DNA from: Actinocatenispora sera
GTDB lineage: Bacteria > Actinomycetota > Actinomycetes > Mycobacteriales > Micromonosporaceae
Length of the DNA: 64,000 nucleotides
Assembly: GCF_018324685.1 (NCBI RefSeq)
Contig: NZ_AP023354.1
Span: 62,001 to 126,000 of the forward strand
Reading direction: 5' to 3'
Under the pieces are notes generated by a model. That model was not told the DNA's origin, searched no databases, and saw only the letters and a program-made list of their open reading frames with translations. Made by a program: the position numbers and the translations under genes. Below are positions 43,000 through 51,810 of this stretch, piece after piece (the stretch's first letter is position 1; every line of letters starts with the position of its first letter).

Positions 43000-45153
43000 A
43001 TGACCGACATCGAACGCCACTCCTACGACGTCGTCGTCATCGGGGCCGGTGGGGCGGGACTGCGCGCCGCGATCGAGGCGCGGCTCGCCGGCAAGCGGAC
43101 GGCGATCATCTGCAAGTCGCTGTTCGGCAAGGCGCACACCGTCATGGCCGAGGGCGGCGCCGCCGCCGCGATGGGCAACGTCAACCCGAACGACAACTGG
43201 CAGGTGCACTTCCGCGACACCATGCGCGGCGGCAAGTTCATGAACCACTGGCGGATGGCCGAACTGCACGCCAAGGAGGCCCCGGACCGCATCTGGGAGC
43301 TGGAGACCTACGGCGCGCTGTTCGACCGCACGCCCGAGGGCAAGATCTCGCAGCGCAACTTCGGCGGCCACGAGTACCCGCGGCTCGCCCACGTCGGTGA
43401 CCGCACCGGCCTGGAGCTGATCCGTACCCTGCAGCAGAAGATCGTGTCGCTGCAGCAGGAGGACTACGCGGCGAGCGGCGACTACGAGGCGAACATCAAG
43501 GTGTTCGCCGAGACCACCGTCACCGAGATCTTCGGTACCGACGGGAAGGTCTCCGGCTGCTTCGGCTACTACCGCGAGTCGGGCGACTTCCTGCTGTTCG
43601 AGGCGCCGGCCATCGTGCTGGCCACCGGCGGCATCGGCAAGTCGTTCAAGGTCACCAGCAACTCCTGGGAGTACACCGGGGACGGGCACGCGCTCGCCCT
43701 GCGCTCCGGCGCCAAGCTGCTGAACATGGAGTTCGTGCAGTTCCACCCGACCGGGATGGTCTGGCCGCCGTCGGTGAAGGGCATCCTCGTCACCGAGTCG
43801 GTCCGCGGTGACGGCGGCGTGCTGCGCAACGCCGACGGCAAGCGGTTCATGTTCGACTACGTGCCGGACGTGTTCCGCGAGCAGTACGCGCAGACCGAGG
43901 AGGAGGGCGACCGGTGGTACACCGATCCGGACAACAACCGGCGCCCGCCCGAGCTGCTGCCCCGTGACGAGGTGGCCCGCGCGATCAACTCCGAGGTGAA
44001 GGCGGGCCGCGGATCGCCCCGCGGCGGCGTGTTCCTGGACATCGCGTCGCGCCGCTCGGCCGAGTTCATCCACAAGCGGCTGCCCTCGATGTACCACCAG
44101 TTCAAGGAGCTGGCCGACGTCGACATCACGAAGGAGCCGATGGAGGTCGGGCCGACCTGCCACTACGTGATGGGCGGCATCGAGGTCGACCCGGACACCG
44201 GCGCGGCGAGCGTACCGGGGCTGTTCGCGGCCGGCGAGGTCTCCGGCGGCATGCACGGATCCAACCGGCTGGGCGGCAACTCGCTGTCCGACCTGCTGGT
44301 GTTCGGCAAGCGGGCCGGCGACGGCGCGGCGTCCTACGTGGATGCGCTGACCGGCCGGCCGGTGGTGGCCGACGACGACGTCACCGCCGCGGTGCAGACC
44401 GCGCTCGCCCCGTTCGAGCGCGCCGGCGGGCCCAGCCCGTACGAGGTGCACGCGGAGCTGCAGCAGACGCTCAACGATCTGGTCGGCATCATCCGCAAGG
44501 CTCCGGAACTCGAGCAGGCGGTGGAGCGCATCGCCGAGCTGCGCAAGCGCATCGACACGGTCGCCGCACCGCCCGGCCGCCGGTACAACCCGGGCTGGCA
44601 CCTGTGCCTGGACCTGCGCAACATGCTGATGGTCGGCGAGTGCGTGGCGCGGGCCGCGCTCGAGCGGCAGGAGAGCCGCGGCGGGCACACCCGGGACGAC
44701 TACCCGACGATGTCGGCGGAGTGGCGGCAGGTCAACCTGGTCTGCACCGCGAACGACGCGGACGAGGTCACCGTCGCTCGCCAGCCGCTGCCCGAGATGC
44801 CGCGGCGGCTGCAGGAACTGTTCGAGCGGGGCGAGCTGGCGAAGTACCTGACCGAGGCGGAACTCGCCACGTTCGACCAGGCAACGTCCACTTCGGACGG
44901 TGCCGACGCGGCGACCGAGGCCAAGCCCGCCGCCGGAGCGAACGGCAAGGCGGAGGCGAAGCGCGCCGCCGGGGCGAAGGGCAAGGCCGAGGCGAAGTCG
45001 AGCGCCGCTGGTACGAAGGGCAAGGCCGAGGCGAAGCCCGCCGCCGGGGCGAAGGGCAAGGCCGAGGCGAAGTCGGCCGCCGGCGCGAAGGACGCGGCCG
45101 GGGCGGACACGACCGGGACCGACGACACGGACTCCGAGGGAGGCGAGAAGTAA
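43000..45153 (+). CDS. sdhA: Succinate dehydrogenase/fumarate reductase flavoprotein subunit
   Basis: A 717-residue flavoprotein oxidising succinate to fumarate. The FAD site is VVVIGAGGAGLRAA. The His for covalent FAD attachment lies in KAHTVMAEGG, and the substrate/FAD region shows MHGSNRLGGNSLSD. The catalytic core ends near residue 640, the usual length. After that comes an unusual Ala/Lys/Glu-rich tail of roughly 75-80 residues made of 12-residue repeats, ending in an acidic stretch. The stop is directly followed by the sdhB ATG. Confidence 0.95.
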   Translation: MTDIERHSYDVVVIGAGGAGLRAAIEARLAGKRTAIICKSLFGKAHTVMAEGGAAAAMGNVNPNDNWQVHFRDTMRGGKFMNHWRMAELHAKEAPDRIWELETYGALFDRTPEGKISQRNFGGHEYPRLAHVGDRTGLELIRTLQQKIVSLQQEDYAASGDYEANIKVFAETTVTEIFGTDGKVSGCFGYYRESGDFLLFEAPAIVLATGGIGKSFKVTSNSWEYTGDGHALALRSGAKLLNMEFVQFHPTGMVWPPSVKGILVTESVRGDGGVLRNADGKRFMFDYVPDVFREQYAQTEEEGDRWYTDPDNNRRPPELLPRDEVARAINSEVKAGRGSPRGGVFLDIASRRSAEFIHKRLPSMYHQFKELADVDITKEPMEVGPTCHYVMGGIEVDPDTGAASVPGLFAAGEVSGGMHGSNRLGGNSLSDLLVFGKRAGDGAASYVDALTGRPVVADDDVTAAVQTALAPFERAGGPSPYEVHAELQQTLNDLVGIIRKAPELEQAVERIAELRKRIDTVAAPPGRRYNPGWHLCLDLRNMLMVGECVARAALERQESRGGHTRDDYPTMSAEWRQVNLVCTANDADEVTVARQPLPEMPRRLQELFERGELAKYLTEAELATFDQATSTSDGADAATEAKPAAGANGKAEAKRAAGAKGKAEAKSSAAGTKGKAEAKPAAGAKGKAEAKSAAGAKDAAGADTTGTDDTDSEGGEK
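44920..45102 (+). repeat. 36-bp tandem repeats in the sdhA 3' end
   Basis: About five in-frame units of 36 bp (one of 39 bp) encoding AKxAAGAKGKAE-type segments, in the C-terminal tail of SdhA. Confidence 0.9.
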
Positions 45154-45942
45154 ATGGGTACCGAGCGCCACTTCCGGGTCTGGCGGGGCGACGACGAGAA
45201 CGGCGACCTGGTCGACTTCGACGTCGAGGTGAACGAGGGCGAGGTCGTCCTCGACATCATCCACCGGCTGCAGGCCACCCAGGCACCGGACCTCGCGGTC
45301 CGGTGGAACTGCAAGGCCGGCAAGTGCGGTTCCTGCTCGGCCGAGATCAACGGCATGCCGAAGCTGATGTGCATGACGCGGATGAACACGTTCGCCGACG
45401 ACGAGACGGTCACCGTCACGCCGCTGCGCACCTTCCCGGTGATCCGCGACCTCGTCACCGACGTGTCGTTCAACTACCGCAAGGCGCAGCAGATGCCGGC
45501 GTTCGACCCGCCGGAGGGCGTCGCACCGGGCGAGTACCGGATGCAGCAGGTCGACGTGGAGCGCTCGCAGGAGTTCCGGAAGTGCATCGAGTGCTTCCTG
45601 TGCCAGAACACCTGCCACGTGGTCCGCGACCACGAGGAGAACAAGCAGGCGTTCTCCGGCCCGCGGCTGTTCATCCGGGCGGCCGAGTTGGACATGCACC
45701 CGCTGGACGCGCGCGAGGACCGCAAGGAGATCGCACACGCCGAGCAGGGCATCGGGTACTGCAACATCACCAAGTGCTGCACCGAGGTCTGCCCGGAGGG
45801 CATCCACATCACCGACAACGCGATCATCCCGATGAAGGAGCGCGTCGTCGACCGGCGGTACGACCCGATCTTCTGGCTCGGCCGCAAGATCTTCCGCCGC
45901 CCCGGCATGGCCGAGGATCCGGCCAAGGGCCGCCGCGGCTGA
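45154..45942 (+). CDS. sdhB: Succinate dehydrogenase/fumarate reductase iron-sulfur subunit
   Basis: A 262-residue iron-sulfur protein. The [2Fe-2S] ligands lie in CKAGKCGSC with a later Cys in KLMC. The [4Fe-4S] and [3Fe-4S] ligands lie in CIECFLCQNTC and CCTEVCPEGI. It relays electrons from SdhA to the membrane anchor. The ATG directly follows the sdhA stop. Confidence 0.96.
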   Translation: MGTERHFRVWRGDDENGDLVDFDVEVNEGEVVLDIIHRLQATQAPDLAVRWNCKAGKCGSCSAEINGMPKLMCMTRMNTFADDETVTVTPLRTFPVIRDLVTDVSFNYRKAQQMPAFDPPEGVAPGEYRMQQVDVERSQEFRKCIECFLCQNTCHVVRDHEENKQAFSGPRLFIRAAELDMHPLDAREDRKEIAHAEQGIGYCNITKCCTEVCPEGIHITDNAIIPMKERVVDRRYDPIFWLGRKIFRRPGMAEDPAKGRRG

Positions 45943-45959
45943 CGCCGCCGCGCACCGAC

Positions 45960-45996
45960 TCCGGCCGGCGTACCCGCCACGGGTACGCCGGCCGGA
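45960..45996 (+). terminator. Terminator of sdhCAB
   Basis: A perfect 17-bp stem (TCCGGCCGGCGTACCCG with its complement) and a 3-base loop, 17 bp after the sdhB stop. Confidence 0.8.
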
Positions 45997-46058
45997 ATTC
46001 GTTGCTGCGGCGAGACTCTGCTTGACCCTGACACCGTGTCAGCTGGTGTGCTCGGGGC

Positions 46059-46994
46059 ATGACCAACTACACCGGCTCCGGGCCGTACTGCTACGCCAAC
46101 TCGCTCGCGATGGTGCTCGGCGACGCGGCGCCACCGACCGGCACGATCGAGGTACTCACCGGCTCCCCGTTCGGCTTCGAGCTGCTCGGCGGCACGATGC
46201 CGCTGTTCGACCCGTACGGCTGGGAGCCCGAGACCGGTCTGGACGCGGCGATCGCCGCGCTCGGCTGGCGCTGCGAGTACAGCAACGGGGGCGACCCCGA
46301 GACGGCCAGCGCGGAACAGGCGTGGCAACGGCTGCGGAGGGCGCTGGTGCGCGGTCCGGCGATCGCCGGCGCGCTCGACATGGGCCTGCTGTCCTTCCAA
46401 CCGGGCACACCGACCGAGGACGGCATCGACCACTACGTCGTGGTACTCGAGGCGGACGACGACCGGGTGCTGCTGCACGACCCGCACGGCCACCCGTACG
46501 CGACGCTGGACCGCGCGGCGTTCCTCACCGCGTGGCGCGGGGACCGGGTGCCCTACCTGGACACGTCCTACGTGCTGCGGTCCGGGTTCACCGCCGCACG
46601 GCCGTGCACCGTCGATGACGCGGTGCGCGCCACGCTGCCGGCCGCCACCGCCTGGCTGCGCGGTCGCGACGACCGCCCGGTACCGCCGGGCACGCTGGCC
46701 AACGCGGCGGGGCTGGAGGCGCTCGCCGAGCGGGCCGCCGCCGGCCTACCCGACGCGGTGCGCGGCCACCTGGCGTACTTCGCGATCCGGGTCGGTGCCC
46801 GCCGGCTCGCGGACGCGGCCCGCTGCCTGCGCGGGCTCGCTCTCGACGCGGCCGCGGACCTCGCGACCGAGCAGGCCCGGCTGGTCGGCGCGCTGCAGTA
46901 CCCGGTGGTGGCCCGCGACGACGCGGCGGTCGCCGCCCTGCTGCGCCGCCTGGCCCCGACCTACGACCGGCTGGCCGCCGCGCTCGCCCACTGA
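46059..46994 (+). CDS. C39-like/BtrH-N-like papain-fold protein
   Basis: A 311-residue protein. The N-terminal ~160 residues look like a cysteine-peptidase/acyltransferase fold related to peptidase C39 and the BtrH N-terminal domain. Candidate Cys is in GPYCYANSLAMVLG, His in DGIDHYVVVLEA and Asp in LLHDPHGHP. The C-terminal half is helical and Ala-rich, without a recognised motif. BtrH-type proteins transfer an acyl group in butirosin synthesis, while related proteins are peptidases; the activity here cannot be fixed. It stands alone between the sdh terminator and a convergent gene. Confidence 0.65.
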   Translation: MTNYTGSGPYCYANSLAMVLGDAAPPTGTIEVLTGSPFGFELLGGTMPLFDPYGWEPETGLDAAIAALGWRCEYSNGGDPETASAEQAWQRLRRALVRGPAIAGALDMGLLSFQPGTPTEDGIDHYVVVLEADDDRVLLHDPHGHPYATLDRAAFLTAWRGDRVPYLDTSYVLRSGFTAARPCTVDDAVRATLPAATAWLRGRDDRPVPPGTLANAAGLEALAERAAAGLPDAVRGHLAYFAIRVGARRLADAARCLRGLALDAAADLATEQARLVGALQYPVVARDDAAVAALLRRLAPTYDRLAAALAH

Positions 46995-47140
46995 GCCGCC
47001 CCGCGACGGAACCCGCCGCTCTCCTGCCGCCGCGCCCGCTCCACGCCTCGAACCGCGAACCGCGAACCGGACCACGATCGGCGACTCGGGGTGCGAGCCG
47101 GCGCCGCGGCAGTTCGTGGCCGGCCCCGGGCGGGTGGGGA

Positions 47141-47659
47141 TCAGCCGGCGGCGAGGGCACGGGCGGCGGCGACGTACCGGTCGGTGACCCGGTCCTGCAG
47201 CCAGCGGGCCGGCGCGGCGCCGAGCCGCGCGTACCAGGCGGCCGGGCGGCTGAACGCGGCGATGGTGAACACCACGTCGTCGGTACCGGTCCACTCGACC
47301 AGGAACGACTCCTCGCCCCGCTCCGGATGGCCGGGAAGGGTGCCGAACCCGAACCCGTACCGGTCGGGTTCCTCGACGTACCAGACGATCCGGCAGGGCG
47401 CCGCGATCCGCAGCGGCCCCAGCCGGATGCCGGTGACGAACTGGACGCCCAGCGCCGGCCGGTCCGCCTCGGTACGCACCGTCAGGCCCGCGTCGCGGTG
47501 GATCCGCCAGTCCGCCATCGCGGCCGCGACCGCGTGGTACACCTCGGGCCCGGCGCCGAGCCGCTCGGTGCGCCGGACGTGCCGGTACCCGCTCGGGAGC
47601 GCGCCGCCGGCGGTGGCACCGACCTCCGGGTACGTCAGCGGCGCCGGGTCGGCGCTCAT
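47141..47659 (-). CDS. DUF1990 family protein
   Basis: A 172-residue protein with the DUF1990 layout: YRHVRRTERLGAGPEVYHAV, then LGPLRIAAPCRIVWYVEEPD, FGFGTLPGHPERGEESF and FSRPAAWYARLGAAPARWLQ. Family function is unknown; the fold is SRPBCC-like. The ATG at 47659 overlaps the stop of the upstream Nudix gene in ATGA, so the two are cotranscribed. Confidence 0.85.
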   Translation of the reverse strand: MSADPAPLTYPEVGATAGGALPSGYRHVRRTERLGAGPEVYHAVAAAMADWRIHRDAGLTVRTEADRPALGVQFVTGIRLGPLRIAAPCRIVWYVEEPDRYGFGFGTLPGHPERGEESFLVEWTGTDDVVFTIAAFSRPAAWYARLGAAPARWLQDRVTDRYVAAARALAAG

Positions 47660-48093
47660 CCGGTCAGGTGTGGCGCCAGGGCCGCCGCGAGCGGCGCGTC
47701 GGCCGGCAGCCACGGCACCGAGTCGAGCTCGTCGGCGGCGAGCCAGCGCACCTCCAGGTGCTCCAGCGCGCGCGGCTCGCCGGCGAGCAGTTCGGCCAGG
47801 TAGAGCCGGAGCACCGCACCGTTGACCATCGTGACGTCGGCGCCGAGCCGGTCGCCGACGACGATCCGGACACCGAGTTCCTCGACGCACTCGCGGACCA
47901 GCGCGTCCGGTTCGGTCTCGCCCGGGTCGACCTTGCCGCCGGGAAACTCCCACCGGCCGGCCGCCGCGGGCGGCGTCGCGCGCTGCGCGGCCAGGACCCG
48001 ACCGTGCCGGATGATCGCCGCGCCGACGACGATCTGTGGACCGTCGACGGCGGGGAGTGGGACGGCCGGGTCCGGCCGCGGTGTGCTGGTCAC
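47656..48093 (-). CDS. Nudix hydrolase (MutT-like)
   Basis: A 145-residue Nudix hydrolase with an intact Nudix box: GGKVDPGETEPDALVRECVE followed by ELGV. It resembles MutT 8-oxo-dGTP pyrophosphohydrolases in length and in VVGAAIIRHGRVLAAQR. It probably cleans oxidised nucleotides or a related nucleoside diphosphate derivative. The GTG at 48093 is chosen as the last start before the conserved strand; upstream sequence does not look coding. Confidence 0.88.
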   Translation of the reverse strand: MTSTPRPDPAVPLPAVDGPQIVVGAAIIRHGRVLAAQRATPPAAAGRWEFPGGKVDPGETEPDALVRECVEELGVRIVVGDRLGADVTMVNGAVLRLYLAELLAGEPRALEHLEVRWLAADELDSVPWLPADAPLAAALAPHLTG

Positions 48094-48274
48094 GTTCCAG
48101 AAGAGTGCCAGATTTCCTCGGGTGCGACGAGGAACTCTGCACTCATTCGAGCGTTCTGACCGAAAAGTGGGCGTGGACATCACGGGAAGATAACGGCAGA
48201 CTCGAGCCACCAACCGGTGCAGGCGAACGATCGGCTGGTCACAAGCCGGCGGCGAAACGCCTCGAAGGGGCCGT

Positions 48275-48667
48275 ATGTCCACACTCAATGACGAGATCGT
48301 GCGCGAAGCACTCGCACAACTGGACGGATGGCAGGGAGACCGACGCGGTATCCACCGCACCCTGGAGATCACGGATTCCGAACACGCGGAACTGACCGAA
48401 CGCATCAAGGTCGTGGCGGACGCCATGCGCCTGCGACCCGACCTGCACCGCGCCGGCGACCACACCGAGATCGACCTCGATCCGGTCGACGGCCACCTGC
48501 TCAGCACCGCCCAGATCGCGCTCGCGGCACGCATCGAGGCCGCGTACCGCAGCATCGCCGGGCCGACGTCGCCGGCCGGGCCGGAGCGGCTCGCGCAGCT
48601 GCGGCTGCCCCGAATCTGGCAGCGGTGGCGACGCCACGCCGGCGGCTCGGTCGCCGACCCCAACTGA
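48275..48667 (+). CDS. Pterin carbinolamine dehydratase-like protein, degenerate active site
   Basis: A 130-residue protein. LDGWQGDRRGIHRTLEI, the following helix and IALAARIEAAYR align with the PCD/DCoH fold. The catalytic HHPD block is replaced by RLRPDL, and the later THxxGG region reads DPVDGHLLS. It probably lacks normal dehydratase activity and may bind a partner, as DCoH does. The ATG at 48275 has AAGGGG upstream. It is a distant paralogue of the gene at 41531. Confidence 0.65.
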   Translation: MSTLNDEIVREALAQLDGWQGDRRGIHRTLEITDSEHAELTERIKVVADAMRLRPDLHRAGDHTEIDLDPVDGHLLSTAQIALAARIEAAYRSIAGPTSPAGPERLAQLRLPRIWQRWRRHAGGSVADPN

Positions 48668-48675
48668 CCGACGTT

Positions 48676-48706
48676 GCGCGGCCCCGCCCCTCCGGCGGGG
48701 CCGCGC
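48676..48706 (+). terminator. Hairpin terminator after the PCD-like gene
   Basis: A perfect 13-bp stem (GCGCGGCCCCGCC with its complement) and a 5-base loop, 8 bp after the stop at 48667. Confidence 0.75.
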
Positions 48707-48720
48707 CGTCGTGCCCGGCC

Positions 48721-48797
48721 GGAAGCCCGCGAGGCGCGCCCGGCCGTCACACCTCGTTCGGAAGCCCGCGAGGCGCGCCGGCCGTCACACCTCGTTC
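48721..48797. repeat. Tandem duplication of 38-39 bp at the 3' end of the VOC gene
   Basis: Two adjacent copies (48721-48759 and 48760-48797), identical except for one extra C in the first. The second copy contains the last codons and the stop of the VOC gene. Confidence 0.92.
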
Positions 48798-49267
48798 GAG
48801 GCGGCGCGCTCCAGCGCGGCGATGTCCAGCTTGTTCATCCCCATGAACGCCGCCGTCACCCGGTTCGCCACCGTCTGATCGGGGTGCTCCAGCAGCTTCG
48901 GCAGCACCTGCGGCACGATCTGCCACGCCAGCCCGAACCGGTCGTACGCCCAGCCGCACGGCCCCTCCTTGCCGCCGTCGGTCAACGCCGCCCAGTACCG
49001 GTCGATCTCGTCCTGCGTCTCGCACAGCACCTGGAACGACACCGCCTCGGTGAACGGGCACTCCGGGCCGCCGTTGAGCGCCACGAAGCGCTGGCCGTTG
49101 AGCTCGAACTCCACCGTCATGACCGAACCGGTCTCCCCCGGAGCGGCTTCCGGCACCCGGGTGACACCCAGGACCCGCGAGTCCGGGAACACCGACGTGT
49201 ACAGCCGCGCCGCCTGCTCGGCCTGCCCGTCGAACCACAGGCACGGCTGGATCGGACGAATAGCCAT
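48785..49267 (-). CDS. VOC/PhnB-like superfamily protein
   Basis: A 160-residue vicinal-oxygen-chelate protein of the PhnB/3-demethylubiquinone methyltransferase-like group: PCLWFDGQAEQAARLYTSVF at the N-terminus, then FVALNGGPECPFTEAVSF, CGWAYDRFGLAWQIVP, and the C-terminal AAFMGMNKLDI. Activity is unknown; many relatives lack a defined substrate. The ATG at 49267 has a GGGTGAGG region upstream; a GTG at 49276 is possible. Its 3' end is embedded in the tandem duplication. Confidence 0.88.
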   Translation of the reverse strand: MAIRPIQPCLWFDGQAEQAARLYTSVFPDSRVLGVTRVPEAAPGETGSVMTVEFELNGQRFVALNGGPECPFTEAVSFQVLCETQDEIDRYWAALTDGGKEGPCGWAYDRFGLAWQIVPQVLPKLLEHPDQTVANRVTAAFMGMNKLDIAALERAASNEV

Positions 49268-49434
49268 GATCCTCACCCTTCGATCCTCGATGTCCGCTCA
49301 GCAAGGCCGACCGCGGCCGCTGGCACTCACCGGTACCGACGAGCCGCGGGCGGCGCACTCATCGGTAGCGCTCCGACCCGGGCCGGCCGTTCACAGCGGG
49401 CGGCCGCACCACGCGAGCCCCCGGCCCGATCCCC

Positions 49435-49440
49435 TATGGT
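49435..49440 (+). promoter_or_regulatory. Predicted -10 box of the leaderless CoA-transferase gene
   Basis: TATGGT ends six bases before the GTG at 49447, and no Shine-Dalgarno is present. Confidence 0.4.
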
Positions 49441-49446
49441 CAGCCC

Positions 49447-50904
49447 GTGGCCGACGAAGAACCCGATCTTGCCGAGACCCTGCTGGCGGACTTCCGCTCC
49501 GGTACCGGCGGCGACCCCGCCACGCCCGCCCCGGTGACCTGGGCGGGACCGGCGGAGACGCTGCCGGCACGGCTGCCGGTGACCGCGCTCGCCGCCGGTA
49601 CCGTGGCTGCCGCGGCCACCGCCGCCGCCGAACTGGCGGCCACCCGCACCGGGGCGGCGCCGCCGGCGGTGACCGTGCACCGGGCCGCGGTCGCCACCGC
49701 GTTCACCAGCGAACGGCACCTGCGGTTGGACGGCGAGTCGCCCGGGTCGGGCTTCGCCCCGCTGTCCGGGTTCTGGCGCACCCGGGACGGCTGGCTGCGC
49801 ACCCACGCGAACTATCCGCACCACCGCCGCCGGCTGCTGACCGCGCTGGACATCGCGCCGGAACTCGACGACGAGACCGCGGCGCCGCTGCTGCGGGCGG
49901 CGCTCGCCGAGCGGGACGCCGACGAGGTCGCCGCGACGGTCACCGCGGCGGACGGGCTCGCCGTTTCGGCCCGTACCGCGGCGCAGTGGGCCCGCCACCC
50001 GCAGGGCGCCGCGGTCGCCGAACTGCCGCTGCTCGCGCTGCGCCGGCTCGCCGACGCGCCGGCCCGCCAGCTGCAGACACCGCCCGGCGATCCGCTGCGC
50101 CCGGCCGCCGGGCTGCGCGTGCTGGACCTGACCCGGGTCATCGCCGGCCCGGTCGGCACCCGTACCCTCGCGCTGCTCGGCGCCGACGTGCTGCGGGTCG
50201 ACAGCCCGCAGCTGACCGAGATCCCGGCTCAGCAACTCGACACCGGGTTCGGCAAGCGCTCCACGCTGCTCGATCTCGGCCAGCCGGCCGACCGGGCCCG
50301 GTTCGACGCACTGCTGGCCGACGCCGACGTGCTCGTCACCGGGTACCGACCGGGGGCGCTGGCCCGGTACGGCCTGGCGCCCGGCGACCTCGCCGAGCGG
50401 TACCCGGGGCTGGTCGTCGCGACGCTCAGCGCCTGGAGCACGACGGGGCCATGGGCGCAGCGGCGCGGCTTCGACAGCCTCGTCCAGGTCGCCAGCGGAA
50501 TCGCCGCCGCCGAGGCCGATCCGGCCGGCGACAGGCCCGGTGCGCTGCCGGCGCAGGCGCTCGACCACGGCACCGGCTACCTGCTCGCCGCGGCGGTGCT
50601 GCGTGCGGTGGCGGCCCGGCACGCGCACGGCGGTACCTGGCACGCCGAGCTGTCGCTGGCCCAGACCGCCGACTGGTTGCTCGCGCACGCCGCCGGTGGC
50701 GCGCACGCCGCCGGTGGCGCGGACGGCGCCGGTGGCGCGCACGCCGCCGGGGCGGCCCCCGACCCGGCACCGTGGCTCGCCGAGGCCGACGCGCCGATCG
50801 CCCGGCTGCGGTACGCGCTGCCCCCTGTCCGGTTCGCCGGCGGTCCCGTCACCTGGGCGCAGCCGCCGCACCTGCTCGGTACCGACCCGGCCACCTGGGT
50901 CTGA
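49447..50904 (+). CDS. CoA transferase family III (CaiB/BaiF) protein
   Basis: A 485-residue protein. The second half matches CaiB/BaiF CoA transferases: LRVLDLTRVIAGPVGTRTLA, LLGADVLRVDSP, FGKRSTLLDL, DADVLVTGYRPGALARYGL, and the segment STTGPWAQRRGFDSLVQ. The N-terminal ~200 residues are a weaker relative of the same fold. The position of the catalytic Asp in active enzymes is not obvious, so activity is uncertain. A short Ala/Gly/His repeat (GGAHAAGGADGAGG) interrupts the C-terminal region near residue 420. Confidence 0.8.
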   Translation: MADEEPDLAETLLADFRSGTGGDPATPAPVTWAGPAETLPARLPVTALAAGTVAAAATAAAELAATRTGAAPPAVTVHRAAVATAFTSERHLRLDGESPGSGFAPLSGFWRTRDGWLRTHANYPHHRRRLLTALDIAPELDDETAAPLLRAALAERDADEVAATVTAADGLAVSARTAAQWARHPQGAAVAELPLLALRRLADAPARQLQTPPGDPLRPAAGLRVLDLTRVIAGPVGTRTLALLGADVLRVDSPQLTEIPAQQLDTGFGKRSTLLDLGQPADRARFDALLADADVLVTGYRPGALARYGLAPGDLAERYPGLVVATLSAWSTTGPWAQRRGFDSLVQVASGIAAAEADPAGDRPGALPAQALDHGTGYLLAAAVLRAVAARHAHGGTWHAELSLAQTADWLLAHAAGGAHAAGGADGAGGAHAAGAAPDPAPWLAEADAPIARLRYALPPVRFAGGPVTWAQPPHLLGTDPATWV

Positions 50905-51050
50905 CGGCGCCGGGCAGCGCACGCACCTGACCCGGTCGAGCATCACCGCCTTGGCCCGGCCGCACCGGCTGCCGGGCCGCACCGCTTGGGCCCGGCCCGG
51001 CCACACCGCTGGACCGACGCCGTCGCGTACCGGCGTCGGTGGGTCGTCGA

Positions 51051-51056
51051 TAGGTT
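51051..51056 (+). promoter_or_regulatory. Predicted -10 box of the leaderless 51063 gene
   Basis: TAGGTT ends six bases before the ATG at 51063. No ribosome-binding site is present. Confidence 0.4.
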
Positions 51057-51062
51057 GTCTGC

Positions 51063-51698
51063 ATGGAGTCTTTGGATGCGGCGTTTCTCGGTGCGGGGCG
51101 TACGGCGCTGGCGCTGATCGGGCGCGACGAGGTACGGGACCGGTGGGACGAGCCGAGCGCGCTGGCCCGGATGAGCGTCGGGATGCTCGCCTGCCACCTC
51201 GGCCGGCAGCTGGAACGCACCCGGGAGATCCTGCCGCTCACCGGTACCGGCGAGCCGATCGACGACGCCGCCGAGCACTACCGGCGCGCCGCCTGGGTGA
51301 CCGCGACTTCGCTGGACGACGAGTCGATGGACCGGACGACCGACGAGCGGCAGGCGGCCGCCGGGTACCCGGCGATGATCGCCCGGTGCGCCGCGGCGCT
51401 GGCCGCGGCGGAGGCGCTGCTGGTCACCGGTGAGGCGGCGGCGGTCGTCACGATCCCCTGGCAGGGCTGGAGCCTGCGGCGTGCCGACTTCCTGCTCACC
51501 CGGCTGGTGGAGATCGTCGTACACAGCGACGATCTGGCCCGCTCCGTCGATCTCCCGATGCCGGCGTTCGAGCCGGCCGCGTTCGCCCCGGTACTGCACC
51601 TGCTGGCCGACCTGGCGGCCGCCCGGCACGGACAGTCCACCCTGGTCAGCGCGCTGACCCGGGCAGAGCGCCGCCCGGACACCATCACCGCGTTCTGA
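51063..51698 (+). CDS. DinB/maleylpyruvate-isomerase-like protein
   Basis: A 211-residue helical protein resembling the mycothiol-dependent maleylpyruvate isomerase N-terminal/DinB superfamily. Candidate metal-ligand His lie in MLACHLGRQLER and in LVEIVVHSDDLARS, spaced as in the four-helix family. Members are thiol-dependent transferases or are uncharacterised. No neighbouring pathway gene narrows the function. Confidence 0.7.
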   Translation: MESLDAAFLGAGRTALALIGRDEVRDRWDEPSALARMSVGMLACHLGRQLERTREILPLTGTGEPIDDAAEHYRRAAWVTATSLDDESMDRTTDERQAAAGYPAMIARCAAALAAAEALLVTGEAAAVVTIPWQGWSLRRADFLLTRLVEIVVHSDDLARSVDLPMPAFEPAAFAPVLHLLADLAAARHGQSTLVSALTRAERRPDTITAF

Positions 51699-51774
51699 CC
51701 GGGGCGGGTGGCGAGTCCACCGCCGCCGCGCGAGCCGTCGGGTCGCTCGGACGAACGACGTGGCCGTTGCCGCG

Positions 51775-51804
51775 TTGACATAGGCAGGTATTTACCTGCA
51801 TGAT
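51775..51804 (+). promoter_or_regulatory. Leaderless promoter with embedded ArsR-type operator
   Basis: -35 TTGACA (51775-51780), an 18-bp spacer, -10 CATGAT (51799-51804), then six bases to the GTG at 51811. The perfect palindrome GCAGGTATTTACCTGC (51784-51799) fills the spacer, a good position for repression by the ArsR-type protein encoded directly downstream. Confidence 0.65.
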
Positions 51805-51810
51805 TTCGGG

